Assembly (NCBI RefSeq): GCF_900142965.1
Contig: NZ_FRCQ01000023.1
Span: 33,777-97,776, forward strand
Length of the DNA: 64,000 nucleotides
Reading direction: 5' to 3'
DNA from: Rhizobacter sp. OV335
GTDB taxonomy: Bacteria; Pseudomonadota; Gammaproteobacteria; Burkholderiales; Burkholderiaceae_C
Below the pieces are notes generated by a model. That model worked only from the letters and a program-made list of their open reading frames with translations, was not told the origin of the DNA and made no database searches. The translations under genes and the position numbers were made by a program. Of this stretch, positions 25,462 to 33,193 are shown piece by piece (position 1 is the stretch's first letter; every line of letters begins with the position of its first letter).

Positions 25462-26168
25462 GGGGACTGCTCCTGGTGAATCTGGATCGCATCGATCAAT
25501 GCATTCGAATCGGCCACCGCGCCGAACACCCCGCCCTGCATCGTCACCATCTTCAGCGCCGCGAGGTGGTTGCCGAGGTCGGTCGCGGCGGTGCAGTCGG
25601 AGAGGATCAGGCACTCGTAGCCGCGGTCGTTCGCGTCGCGCATCGTGGTGTGCACGCAGACGTCGGTGGTGATGCCGGTCAGCACCAGGTTGCGGATGCC
25701 GCGGGTGCGCAGGATCAGCTCGAGGTCGGTCGCGTAGAACGAGCCCTTGCCGGGCTTGTCGATCACCGGTTCGCCGGGCAGCGGCGCGAGCTCGGGGATG
25801 ATTTCCCAGCCCGGTTCGCCGATCGTCAGGATGCGACCGCAGGGCCCGACATCGCCGATGCCGATGCCGTCGGTGCCGATCCGGCGCGAGCGCCAGCGCT
25901 TGTTGGCCGGCAGGTCGCTCAGGTCCGGGCGATGGCCTTCGCGGGTGTGGATCAGCAGGTGGCCGGCCTCGCGCATCGCGGCCATCAGGCGCTGCAGCGG
26001 CGCGATCGGCGCGCGCGTCAGGCCGATGTCGTAGCCCATCTTGTCGACATAGCCACCCTTGCCGCAGAAGTCGACCTGCATGTCGATCACGATCAGCGCG
26101 GTGTTGTCGGCGCGCAGGTCGCCGTCGAACGGCCAGCGGTAGGGATCAGCCTGCACGTAGCGGCTCAT
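25458..26168 (-). CDS. biuH: Biuret amidohydrolase BiuH
   Basis: A 236-residue isochorismatase-like cysteine hydrolase that converts biuret to allophanate and ammonia. The sequence matches the characterised Rhizobium leguminosarum enzyme through most of its length, as recalled: [98 protein letters not shown]. Catalytic Asp29, Lys138 and Cys171 align with Asp36, Lys142 and Cys175 of that enzyme. The Gln in MQGGVFG, equivalent to its substrate-binding Gln215, is also kept. The gene is coupled by ATGA overlaps to a BMP-type permease upstream and a binding protein downstream. Product allophanate would feed AtzF, encoded 11 kb away. Confidence 0.9.
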   Translation of the reverse strand: MSRYVQADPYRWPFDGDLRADNTALIVIDMQVDFCGKGGYVDKMGYDIGLTRAPIAPLQRLMAAMREAGHLLIHTREGHRPDLSDLPANKRWRSRRIGTDGIGIGDVGPCGRILTIGEPGWEIIPELAPLPGEPVIDKPGKGSFYATDLELILRTRGIRNLVLTGITTDVCVHTTMRDANDRGYECLILSDCTAATDLGNHLAALKMVTMQGGVFGAVADSNALIDAIQIHQEQSP

Positions 26169-27088
26169 CGCGAGACTCCGAGCTCCGCCGGCGCGCCCTT
26201 GACCGTACGCGTCGGCGAGCAGGTCCACACCAGGATCGCGAGCGTCAGCACGTACGGCACCGCATTGAAGAGGTAGTAGCCGCTGCTGATGCCCACCGAC
26301 TGCAGCGCAGGCCCGAGCGCGCCGGCGCCGCCGAACAGCAGCGCGGCACCCAGGCAGCGCCACGGGCTCCAGCGCGCGAAGATCACCAGCGCCACCGCGA
26401 TCAGCCCCTGCCCGCTCGACAGCCCTTCGTTCCAGCTGCCGGGGTAGTGCAACGACAACGACGCACCGCCCAGCCCCGCGATGAAGCCGCCGACCACCGT
26501 GGCGGCGATGCGGATGCCGTTGACCGAGTAGCCGAGCGAGCGCGCCGCATCGCTCGAGTCGCCGGCCATGCGCAGCACCAGGCCCCAGCGCGTCGCCTTG
26601 AAGCCCCACGCGAGCAGCGCCGCGATCGCGACGCCGATCGGGAACAGCGCGTTGATCTGCAGCGCCGAGCGGATCTGCGCCGAACTGCTCCACTCGCCCA
26701 GCGCCAAGGCCGGGATCTGCGGCGCCTGCGGCTGGATCAGCGGCTTGCCGAGGTAGAACGCGAGCCCGCTGCCGAGCAGCATCAGCGCGATGCCGGTGGC
26801 GATGTCGTTGACGCGCGGCAGCGAGCACACCAGGCCGTGCAGCAGCGCGAGCGCCGCGCCCGACAGGCCGCCGACCAGCACGCCGACCCAGGCCGAGCCG
26901 CTGAGGTACGCGCCGCCGAAGCCGCTCATCGCCGAGAACACCAGCACGCCCTCGAGGCCGAGGTTGATGCGGCCGGCCTTCTCGGTGACGCATTCGCCGA
27001 GGCTGACCATCAGGAACGGCGTGCCGACACGGACCGCGCCGCCGAGCACGGCGATCAGCACGTTGAAGAAGAGTTCGGTGCTGGTCAT
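26165..27088 (-). CDS. ABC transporter permease, BMP/nucleoside type, second subunit
   Basis: A 307-residue permease of the NupC/YufQ kind. It carries the family segment [20 protein letters not shown] near the N-terminus, [20 protein letters not shown], and several hydrophobic segments to the end. It forms a pair with the permease upstream, whose stop overlaps this start (ATGA). The cognate ATPase is at 21361-22938 and the binding protein at 28178-29317. Confidence 0.88.
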   Translation of the reverse strand: MTSTELFFNVLIAVLGGAVRVGTPFLMVSLGECVTEKAGRINLGLEGVLVFSAMSGFGGAYLSGSAWVGVLVGGLSGAALALLHGLVCSLPRVNDIATGIALMLLGSGLAFYLGKPLIQPQAPQIPALALGEWSSSAQIRSALQINALFPIGVAIAALLAWGFKATRWGLVLRMAGDSSDAARSLGYSVNGIRIAATVVGGFIAGLGGASLSLHYPGSWNEGLSSGQGLIAVALVIFARWSPWRCLGAALLFGGAGALGPALQSVGISSGYYLFNAVPYVLTLAILVWTCSPTRTVKGAPAELGVSR

Positions 27089-28176
27089 GTGCTCACCTGT
27101 GCAGAGGCCGGCACGACGACCGGTGCCGCAGCCGGCGTCGCCCGCACGACGAACAGCTTGCCGCGCAGCGCCTCGCTCGCGAGGATCAGCAGGAACGCGA
27201 AACCCTGCAGCACCAGCACCGACGCATCGGGCAGGTCCATGCGCCGCTGCAGCAGGCTGCCGGCCGCGCCGAAGCCGCCGAACAACACCGCCACCGGCAT
27301 CACCACCCACGGGTTGTGGCGCGCGACGAAGGACACCAGGATGCCGCTGTAGCCGAGGCCGGCGATCAGTGCGGCGTTCGCGCTGGTGTGCACCGCCAGC
27401 ACCTCGATGCCGCCGGCGAGCCCGGCGCACGCGCCGCCGATCGCACAGGCGATGACGATCAGCCGCGTGCCCGGCAGGCCGACCAGCAGCGCGGCGCGCA
27501 GGTTGCCGCCGACCACGCGCGTCGCGAAGCCGGACGGCGTCTGGAACAGCCACAGGCCGAGCGCGATGCAGGCGACGATGCCGAAGGCCAGGCCCCAGTG
27601 GATGTCGCTGCCGCCGATGCCGCCGATCAGCAGCGCGTCGGCGATCGGCCGGGTCGACGGCTTGTTCAGGCTGGCCGGGTCGCGCAGCGGGCCTTCGACG
27701 AGGTGTTTGAAAAGGGCGATGGCGATGTACGCGAGCAGCAGGCTGCTGATCGTTTCGTTGACGCCGCGCCGCTGGCGCAGCACGCCGACCAGCGCGATCC
27801 AGCCCGCACCGGCCGCGCCGGCGGCGAGCAGCAGCAGCGCGCTGCCGAACGCATTGGCGGGCGGCGTGATGACGGAGGGCAAGGTCGCGCACGCGAGGCC
27901 GCCCAGCACCAGTGCGCCCTCGCCGCCGATCACGACCAGGCCGGCGCGCGCGGGGACCGCGACGCACAGCGCGGTGAGCATCAGTGGTGCCGCGCGCTGC
28001 AGCGAGTTCTGCCACGAGAACCAGTCGCCGAACGCGCCCTTGAACAGCAGCGTCCACGCGTCGACCGGGCTCTTGCCGCCGAACCACACGAAGGCACCGA
28101 ACAGCAGCAGCGCACCGCCCATCGCGAGCAGCGGCAGCGCGACCGATTCCAGCGTTTCGGCGTGGCGCGCGTTCAT
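27085..28176 (-). CDS. ABC transporter permease, BMP/nucleoside type, first subunit
   Basis: A 363-residue permease of the NupB/YufP kind, with about eight or more membrane segments ([97 protein letters not shown]). VVIGGEGAL and [11 protein letters not shown] are family hallmarks. ATG 28176 stands one base after the stop of the BMP gene, so an in-frame ATG at 28209 inside that gene is unlikely. Confidence 0.88.
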   Translation of the reverse strand: MNARHAETLESVALPLLAMGGALLLFGAFVWFGGKSPVDAWTLLFKGAFGDWFSWQNSLQRAAPLMLTALCVAVPARAGLVVIGGEGALVLGGLACATLPSVITPPANAFGSALLLLAAGAAGAGWIALVGVLRQRRGVNETISSLLLAYIAIALFKHLVEGPLRDPASLNKPSTRPIADALLIGGIGGSDIHWGLAFGIVACIALGLWLFQTPSGFATRVVGGNLRAALLVGLPGTRLIVIACAIGGACAGLAGGIEVLAVHTSANAALIAGLGYSGILVSFVARHNPWVVMPVAVLFGGFGAAGSLLQRRMDLPDASVLVLQGFAFLLILASEALRGKLFVVRATPAAAPVVVPASAQVST

Positions 28177-28177
28177 C

Positions 28178-29317
28178 TCAGGCGCCGGTCTTGCCGACGA
28201 CGCCTTCAACGAGGTAGTTCATTCCTTCGAGCGTGGCATCGGTCTGCTTGAACACCTTGCCCGCCTCGATGATCGTCTTGCCGGCGTTGTCCTTCAGCGG
28301 CCCCTTGAAGATGTCGAAGCTGCCCTTCAGCATCGCGGCCTTCACGTCGTCGGCCGCCTTCTTCGCCGGCGCCGACACCATCGCGCCGTATGGCGAGGGC
28401 TTCACGAAGCCTTCCTTCAACCCACCGCGCACGAAGTTCGGATGCGGCTTGCCGGTGCGCGCCGCGTCGATGATGGTCTTGTACGCGGTGATCCAGTTCC
28501 ACTCGGCGCCGGTGAGGTACGCGGCCGGCGCGAGCTTGGCCTGGCTCGCGTGGTAGCCGCAGACGAACTTGCCGCGCTTGGCGGCGGTCTCGACGATCAC
28601 CTTCGGCCCGTCGACGTGCATCGTGAACACGTCGACGCCCTGGTCGGCGAGGCTGTTGGTGGCCTCGGCCTCCTTGACCGGCATCGACCAGTCGCCGGTG
28701 AAGATCACCGTGGTCGTGATCGACGGGTCGACCGAGCGCGCGCCCATCGTGAACGCGTTGATGTTGCGCAGCACCTGCGGGATCGGCTTGGCCGCGATGA
28801 AGCCGAGCTTCTTGCTCTTGCTCATGTGGCCGGCGACGACGCCGTTCAGGTACTGGCATTCGTCGATGTAGCCGAAGAAGCTGCCGGTGTTCTTCGGGTG
28901 CTTGCCCTCGGTCCACATGCCGCCGCAATGCGCGAAGCGCACGTTCGGATTCTTGCCCGCCACCGCGAGCATGTGCGGGTCGAAGTAGCCGAACGAGGTG
29001 GGGAACAGCAGCGTCGCGCCGTCCTGCGAGATCATGCCCTGCATGGCCTTCTGCACGGCCGTGGTCTCGGGGACGTTCTCTTCCTCGACCGCCTTGATGC
29101 CGGGCAGCTTCTTGATCTCGGCCACCGCCTCGGCATGCGCCTGGTTGTAGCCGAAGTCGTCCTTCGGGCCGACGTAGATGAAGCCGACGGTGATCGGCGC
29201 CTGCGCGTTCGCGAGGCTGCCGAAGCCACCCAGCGCGAGCGCCGCGCCGGCGCCCTTCAGCACATCCCGCCGATGGAGTCCGGCCGCTGCACTCTCGTGC
29301 GTCATGTCATGCGTCAT
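28178..29317 (-). CDS. BMP-family periplasmic substrate-binding protein
   Basis: A 379-residue exported protein with a twin-arginine-type signal (HRRDVLKGAGAALALGGFGS, ending near LANAQA). The mature part is a BMP/PnrA-like binding domain (VGFIYVGPKDDFGYNQAHAE, LLFPTSFGYFDPHMLAVAG, HCGGMWTEGKHPKNTGSFFG, YLNGVVAGHMSKSKKLGF, QGVDVFTMHVDGPKVI). Similar proteins lie beside ureide and purine utilisation genes. ATG 29317 has AGGAG 7 nt upstream. It opens the nine-gene operon. Confidence 0.92.
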   Translation of the reverse strand: MTHDMTHESAAAGLHRRDVLKGAGAALALGGFGSLANAQAPITVGFIYVGPKDDFGYNQAHAEAVAEIKKLPGIKAVEEENVPETTAVQKAMQGMISQDGATLLFPTSFGYFDPHMLAVAGKNPNVRFAHCGGMWTEGKHPKNTGSFFGYIDECQYLNGVVAGHMSKSKKLGFIAAKPIPQVLRNINAFTMGARSVDPSITTTVIFTGDWSMPVKEAEATNSLADQGVDVFTMHVDGPKVIVETAAKRGKFVCGYHASQAKLAPAAYLTGAEWNWITAYKTIIDAARTGKPHPNFVRGGLKEGFVKPSPYGAMVSAPAKKAADDVKAAMLKGSFDIFKGPLKDNAGKTIIEAGKVFKQTDATLEGMNYLVEGVVGKTGA

Positions 29318-29397
29318 CTCTGCGCTCCTGTGCGTCACCGCGTGGGAGGGTTCGCAGGAGTCGTGCCCGTTCGCCAGTGCACGATCCCGATCGCCCC

Positions 29398-29427
29398 TGT
29401 TTAGAACACCTTCTTGTATACATGCAA
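29398..29427 (-). promoter_or_regulatory. Candidate promoter of the leftward importer/biuH operon
   Basis: On the minus strand TTGCAT (29427-29422) and TAAACA (29403-29398) are spaced by 18 bases, giving a plausible -35/-10 pair about 80 bp before the first ATG. The -35 overlaps the CTTGTATACATG palindrome. A repressor bound there would block the promoter. Assigned by eye only. Confidence 0.4.
29413..29424. promoter_or_regulatory. CTTGTATACATG palindrome (candidate GntR operator)
   Basis: CTTGTATACATG differs by one base from the perfect CTTGTATACAAG palindrome and closely matches the site before atzF (CTTGCATACAAG). It overlaps the candidate -35 element of the leftward operon. No other copy was seen at the other promoters I inspected. 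Together the two sites suggest co-regulation of the import operon and the atz operon. Confidence 0.55.
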
Positions 29428-29620
29428 CGGGCGTGCCAGCCGGAAGGCGTGGGGCAGAGCGGGGAGAGACGGTGGATGCGTACGGTGCGAGGATCCCAAA
29501 CGGGGGCGCGAGGCGGAGGCCGAGCGCCAAGCGCGGGCGGCGTGGCACCAAAAGCGACCAGCCTGAAAGCCCGGACCGCGGCCGGCCGATGGCCAGCTGC
29601 CAGTCCGCAGCGACAACCCG

Positions 29621-29901
29621 CTTCTGCCACTGGACGAGGCGACGATCCCGCGCTCGGTGCGCAAGATCGGCCGGCTGGCGTGGTGCACGAGGCCGCCACG
29701 CCATGCGGCATTGGCGCCGAGATCGCGGCGATCGTTGGAGAGAAGGTGTTCACGTCGCTGAAGGCGCCGGTCCGGCGCATCACCCAAGACGCACCGGCCG
29801 CAGCGTCTTGGGTGCTGGAGCAGGCGGGGGTGCCGCAGGCCAAGACGATCGTGCGGGCAGCGATCGAGCCGGTCGATGCGCAGATTGCGGATATCGCCTG
29901 A
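29621..29901 (+). pseudogene. C-terminal remnant of a 2-oxoacid/acetoin dehydrogenase E1 beta subunit
   Basis: LLPLDEATIPRSVRKIGRLA is read from 29621. After a shift near 29680-29683, VVHEAATPCGIGAEIAAIVG, EKVFTSLKAPVRRIT and a tail to a stop at 29901 follow. Together these match the transketolase-type C-terminal domain of E1 beta subunits. The N-terminal 200 residues are missing and the frame is broken, so the gene is dead. The 190 bp before it (29430-29620) shows no convincing gene. It is a relic of an older arrangement next to the import operon. Confidence 0.65.
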
Positions 29902-29939
29902 CCGTGGCGGTTGCTCTGCCGGTGGTCGCTCCGCGGGTG

Positions 29940-31031
29940 TCAGCTTGCCTTGCTTGGCGGATGCGCCTCACCAACGACTCCGACAAACATGGCCATCGCC
30001 CGGGCATGCATCTCGTTCGTTTGCTGCCGAAGCTCCTCGCTATCACCCTCTAACCCAAGCTCTTCCCGACACGCGGCCATGACCGACTGGATTTGCAGCA
30101 TGGCTTGGGCGTTTGACGTCAGCATTGACTCTTGGATCCTTCGAACCTTCGGCTGGAGTTCCTCCTGCGACTCGTCCACAATTTTTGTGCAGTCATCGAT
30201 GATGTGCGCCTGTACCTTCAACAGCCCCCTGAGTTCATTCGCGATACGTTGATCGTCGCCTTTGTATATGCGATTGTTGTCGAGTGCATCGACGATCTTC
30301 CAACGCTCCGCCACTGCGTTCCTGACGCGGTCCTGAGCCCACGCGATGCGTCCTTTGAGTCCCTGCAATGGTCGAACACTCGCGGCCACGTTTCCGAATA
30401 GCTCCATGAGCTGTGAATGCAGTTCGCGGATCTTGTACGCAGTCCCTGGTCCAGACAGAAGCCACGTCTTGTTGACCGCCACGGCAAGCTCTGAAAGCGT
30501 CTTCGTCACGTACTCCTCCTCGACGAGTAGATCCATCGTTGGCATAGAGCCGATCAGGCCTTGCATGCGAATGCATGCTTCGATCATCTCGGAGTACAGG
30601 TCGCGCCGAGCTTCCATGAGGCGTGCACGGGTCGCCTGCTCCTCGGAATGTTGACGCTCTGCAACTGCCTCTTCGCGTGAATGAACTCGGTCCAAAGTTG
30701 CCTGCTGCCTGCTGTGGTCGCGGCTTCGAATTCCCTCACGAGCGGCAGCCGCAAGTTCTTGCCGCATGCGTTTGTGAGCGAACCACAGAGAAATCGCGAC
30801 CCCGGAGAAAGTAAGCAAGCCGACGAGAAGCGCCACGCTCGCAGCGATGGCTCCCGCGAGAAGTACCGGATTCGCCAGCATGTATTGCCAGCCAAATTCG
30901 ACGTGCGCTTGCGGGGGCTTCTCGGCGACGACGGTCAGCGCCTTTGTCGATTGCGCGGAACCAATAGGCGACAGGATCTCGAGAGAAACCGATGCAGCAG
31001 GAACCGCAGCAGGTGAGGAAGCAGGAATCAT
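29940..31031 (-). CDS. Membrane protein with a long coiled coil, unknown function
   Basis: A 363-residue protein not recognised as any family. A single membrane segment lies at about 61-85 (PVLLAGAIAASVALLVGLLT, then FSGVAISLWFA). A strongly charged coiled coil follows (KRMRQELAAAAREGIRSRDH, SREEAVAERQHSEEQATRAR), and the rest is mostly helical up to the C-terminus. ATG 31031 is preceded by AGGGG about 8 nt away. Third-position GC is clearly lower than in neighbouring core genes, suggesting transfer. The layout (short N-terminus, one membrane span, cytosolic coiled coil) is seen in some phage-defence and envelope proteins, but nothing here proves that. Confidence 0.65.
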   Translation of the reverse strand: MIPASSPAAVPAASVSLEILSPIGSAQSTKALTVVAEKPPQAHVEFGWQYMLANPVLLAGAIAASVALLVGLLTFSGVAISLWFAHKRMRQELAAAAREGIRSRDHSRQQATLDRVHSREEAVAERQHSEEQATRARLMEARRDLYSEMIEACIRMQGLIGSMPTMDLLVEEEYVTKTLSELAVAVNKTWLLSGPGTAYKIRELHSQLMELFGNVAASVRPLQGLKGRIAWAQDRVRNAVAERWKIVDALDNNRIYKGDDQRIANELRGLLKVQAHIIDDCTKIVDESQEELQPKVRRIQESMLTSNAQAMLQIQSVMAACREELGLEGDSEELRQQTNEMHARAMAMFVGVVGEAHPPSKAS

Positions 31032-31074
31032 GAGTACGCCCCTACGGTACAACTACCGTCCATTTCGGAGATTG

Positions 31075-31398
31075 TCAGGGTGCCTTGTCGACCTCGTCGT
31101 GCGCGCCCAGGGTGCGGAAGTAGGCCACGCCCTTCTCGACGGTGAAGCTGGCCTTGCAGCGGTCATCGGCGGTCGCGTGCAACGTCCAGACGGGAACGTC
31201 CACAGAGGGATCCAGCGCCGAGCGGACGGTTTGGCCTTTCAGTGGATGGGCGTGCAAGCCCAGCGGAATCGGATTCTGCCGAGGCAACAGTGCAAGGCGT
31301 GCACAGACCTCGGCGAGCACAGCGGCATCGAGTTTCTTCAACTTGCGACGGAACAGCGCATTGTTGCAATCGATGCGCTCGATCAAGAAGCCAGCCAC
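31075..31398 (-). CDS. Small protein with RelE/ParE-like end, possible toxin
   Basis: A 107-residue protein. Residues about 68-104 (VPVWTLHATADDRCKASFTV, EKGVAYFRTLGAHDEVDK) resemble the last strands of RelE/ParE-superfamily toxins, where a sequence like FTVEDGVIYFLRIGHRDEVY is common. The N-terminal part (RRKLKKLDAAVLAEVCARL) fits the two-helix start of that fold. The partner gene ends 14 nt upstream. There is no recognisable antitoxin DNA-binding domain in the partner, so toxin-antitoxin function is only a suggestion. Confidence 0.5.
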   Translation of the reverse strand: MAGFLIERIDCNNALFRRKLKKLDAAVLAEVCARLALLPRQNPIPLGLHAHPLKGQTVRSALDPSVDVPVWTLHATADDRCKASFTVEKGVAYFRTLGAHDEVDKAP

Positions 31399-31412
31399 GG
31401 GGCGGCGGATGA

Positions 31413-31925
31413 TCAGAGTCGGGCGAACAGCTTGCGGACTTCTTCGGGTGTGCTGGCGGTCCAGCCTTCGTCGCGTGGTGCACGGTCGGCATCGTGCTCC
31501 ATCATCTCGGTCTTGAACGCCTGGATTTCCTCGAACAACTCCGCTGACGTTCTCAGCAGCACCTTGACGGCGTCCAGCGTCAAGGCGCAGTGGCCTTGAC
31601 GCACCATCGTCTGCACGCCGAGCAGCCCCGCACGCAGAACCTGCAGGCGATCAGCAAATCGATCCAGTGAGTCACACAGGTCGAAGTCAGCATCGATCAA
31701 CGATTCGCTCTTGTCATCGGTGACTCGGGAGCGAGCGCCTCGGAACCACACGGCATGTTGTGCCAGCCGTTTCGACGTCCTGTTGAAGTAGTGCGCCAAC
31801 AGGCGATCACCAAAAATGGGAACCTGCCTCAGCACCTTGACCGCCACAGCAACCGGACGATTCTCTCGCTCGACCTTGGCCAACTGGCTGGGAACCAGGG
31901 CCTTGAGTTCGATGGCGTAGGGCAT
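31413..31925 (-). CDS. Hypothetical protein paired with the RelE-like gene
   Basis: A 170-residue mostly helical protein that I do not recognise. MPYAIELKALVPSQLAKVER begins it and SLIDADFDLCDSLDRFADRL, GLLGVQTMVRQGHCALTLDA and TAELF-like SAELFEEIQAFKTEMMEHD follow. It ends with a short segment mentioning STPEEVRKLFARL. Either ATG 31949 or ATG 31925 could start it; neither has a clear ribosome site. It is 14 nt upstream of the RelE-like gene and so probably co-transcribed. Confidence 0.5.
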   Translation of the reverse strand: MPYAIELKALVPSQLAKVERENRPVAVAVKVLRQVPIFGDRLLAHYFNRTSKRLAQHAVWFRGARSRVTDDKSESLIDADFDLCDSLDRFADRLQVLRAGLLGVQTMVRQGHCALTLDAVKVLLRTSAELFEEIQAFKTEMMEHDADRAPRDEGWTASTPEEVRKLFARL

Positions 31926-32031
31926 GGTGGGATGGAGCAGGAACGTCATGAACTTTACCGGAGGCCAGGGTCTGGGGCGAGACCCTATTCCCCTGCTCTC
32001 CCGCAGGCAACGGCACGCATGTCCCTGCCGA

Positions 32032-33135
32032 TCAATTGGAACCTTTGATCAAGCGCCCGCTCGCCGACTGAATCGGCCGCGCGTTCATCGGGTACAGCCG
32101 CGAGAAGATGCCGATCTGCTCCGGCGAGATGCCCACCGGCTGCTTCATCACCATCCACAGCACGCCTTCGCTGCACGGCGGCGTCGTCAATGAGCCCATG
32201 TAGGTGTAGTAGCCGCGCTCGGATGGCAACAGCGCGTTCAGGTCGAGCGTCGCACGCGCGGCGACCTCGTCGCCCTTCTCGAGCGGCAGGTTGTTCCACA
32301 CCATCTGCACGAGCGGCTGCACGCTGCCGCGGTCCAGCAGCACCGCGACCACCGCAAGCTTGCCTTCGAGATCCTTGTGCACCAGGTGCGCGACCATGTC
32401 GAACTGGCGGCCGTTGATGCGCTCTTCGGACGGGCGATGGAAGTGGAACTGCACGAGCTCGAAGCGGCGCCCCATCACCTCGATCGAGTTGCCCGGCGCC
32501 ACGTTGACCTGCACTGTGTGGCCGTTGTCCAGCACCTTGAAGCTGCTGGGCTTGTAGTCGAATTGCACCGGATCGAGTTGCACCGAGATGCCATCGCGGA
32601 TGTCGATCGGGCTCTGGCGCTTGCCGGCCGAGCAGGCGCTGAACTCGGGCTTCAGCTTGCTCCAGTTCTCCGGCGCGCCGTCGCCGCTGTAGTCCCAGTG
32701 CGGCGATGCGCCGTGCGCGGCCACGGCCGAACGCGAAGGGCGCGCGGCGATCGCACGCGGCTCGGCCGGCTCGCGGGCGTCGAGCGCAGCGGCATTGCCA
32801 CCGCCGCCGCCCGCCTGCACCGCCGCCGAGCGCACCGGCGTGGTCGACGCCGCGCCCGGCCGGTTGGCCACGCGCACGATGTCGGGGTTGGCCTCGGCCT
32901 GCTGCGCACCGAGCTTCTCGGCCAGGCGCTGGCGCAGGCGGTCCATCGGATCCTCGAAGCCGCGTGCCTTCGCGGCCTTCGCGGTCGCCGGCTTGTCGGC
33001 ATCGGCATCCTTCATCGGCTTGACCGGCGAATTGCGCGGATCCGGCGCGTGGACGTCGGACGCCTGCGCCGCAGCGACGCACAGGCTCAGGCCGAGCAAT
33101 ACCGCAGCAATGCGGCCAGACAGGATGGTGGACAT
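32032..33135 (-). CDS. Periplasmic alpha-carbonic anhydrase
   Basis: A 367-residue exported enzyme for CO2 hydration. A signal peptide (IAAVLLGLSLCVAAAQASD) is followed by about 120 residues of low-complexity Ala/Pro/Arg-rich sequence, then the alpha-CA domain from HWDYSGDGAPENW. AGKRQSPIDIRDG, QFHFHRPSEE (His231 and His233) and AHLVHKD (His250) supply the three zinc ligands. The residue two before His250, normally a conserved Glu, is Val248. LGSLTTPPC-like MGSLTTPPCSEGVLW closes the active site. The usual length is about 230-250 residues; the extra length is the linker. The gene stands alone. Confidence 0.92.
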   Translation of the reverse strand: MSTILSGRIAAVLLGLSLCVAAAQASDVHAPDPRNSPVKPMKDADADKPATAKAAKARGFEDPMDRLRQRLAEKLGAQQAEANPDIVRVANRPGAASTTPVRSAAVQAGGGGGNAAALDAREPAEPRAIAARPSRSAVAAHGASPHWDYSGDGAPENWSKLKPEFSACSAGKRQSPIDIRDGISVQLDPVQFDYKPSSFKVLDNGHTVQVNVAPGNSIEVMGRRFELVQFHFHRPSEERINGRQFDMVAHLVHKDLEGKLAVVAVLLDRGSVQPLVQMVWNNLPLEKGDEVAARATLDLNALLPSERGYYTYMGSLTTPPCSEGVLWMVMKQPVGISPEQIGIFSRLYPMNARPIQSASGRLIKGSN

Positions 33136-33193
33136 GATGGAAACGCTCCCGGCACGCCCCGGAAACTCGGGGCGCCTCAGGCGATATCGACCC

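Noticed and set aside
29377..29680. An intact plus-strand gene from 29377
   Set aside because: The first 100 codons are low-complexity Arg/Ala/Pro; only the end resembles E1 beta and needs a frameshift, so it is called a remnant.
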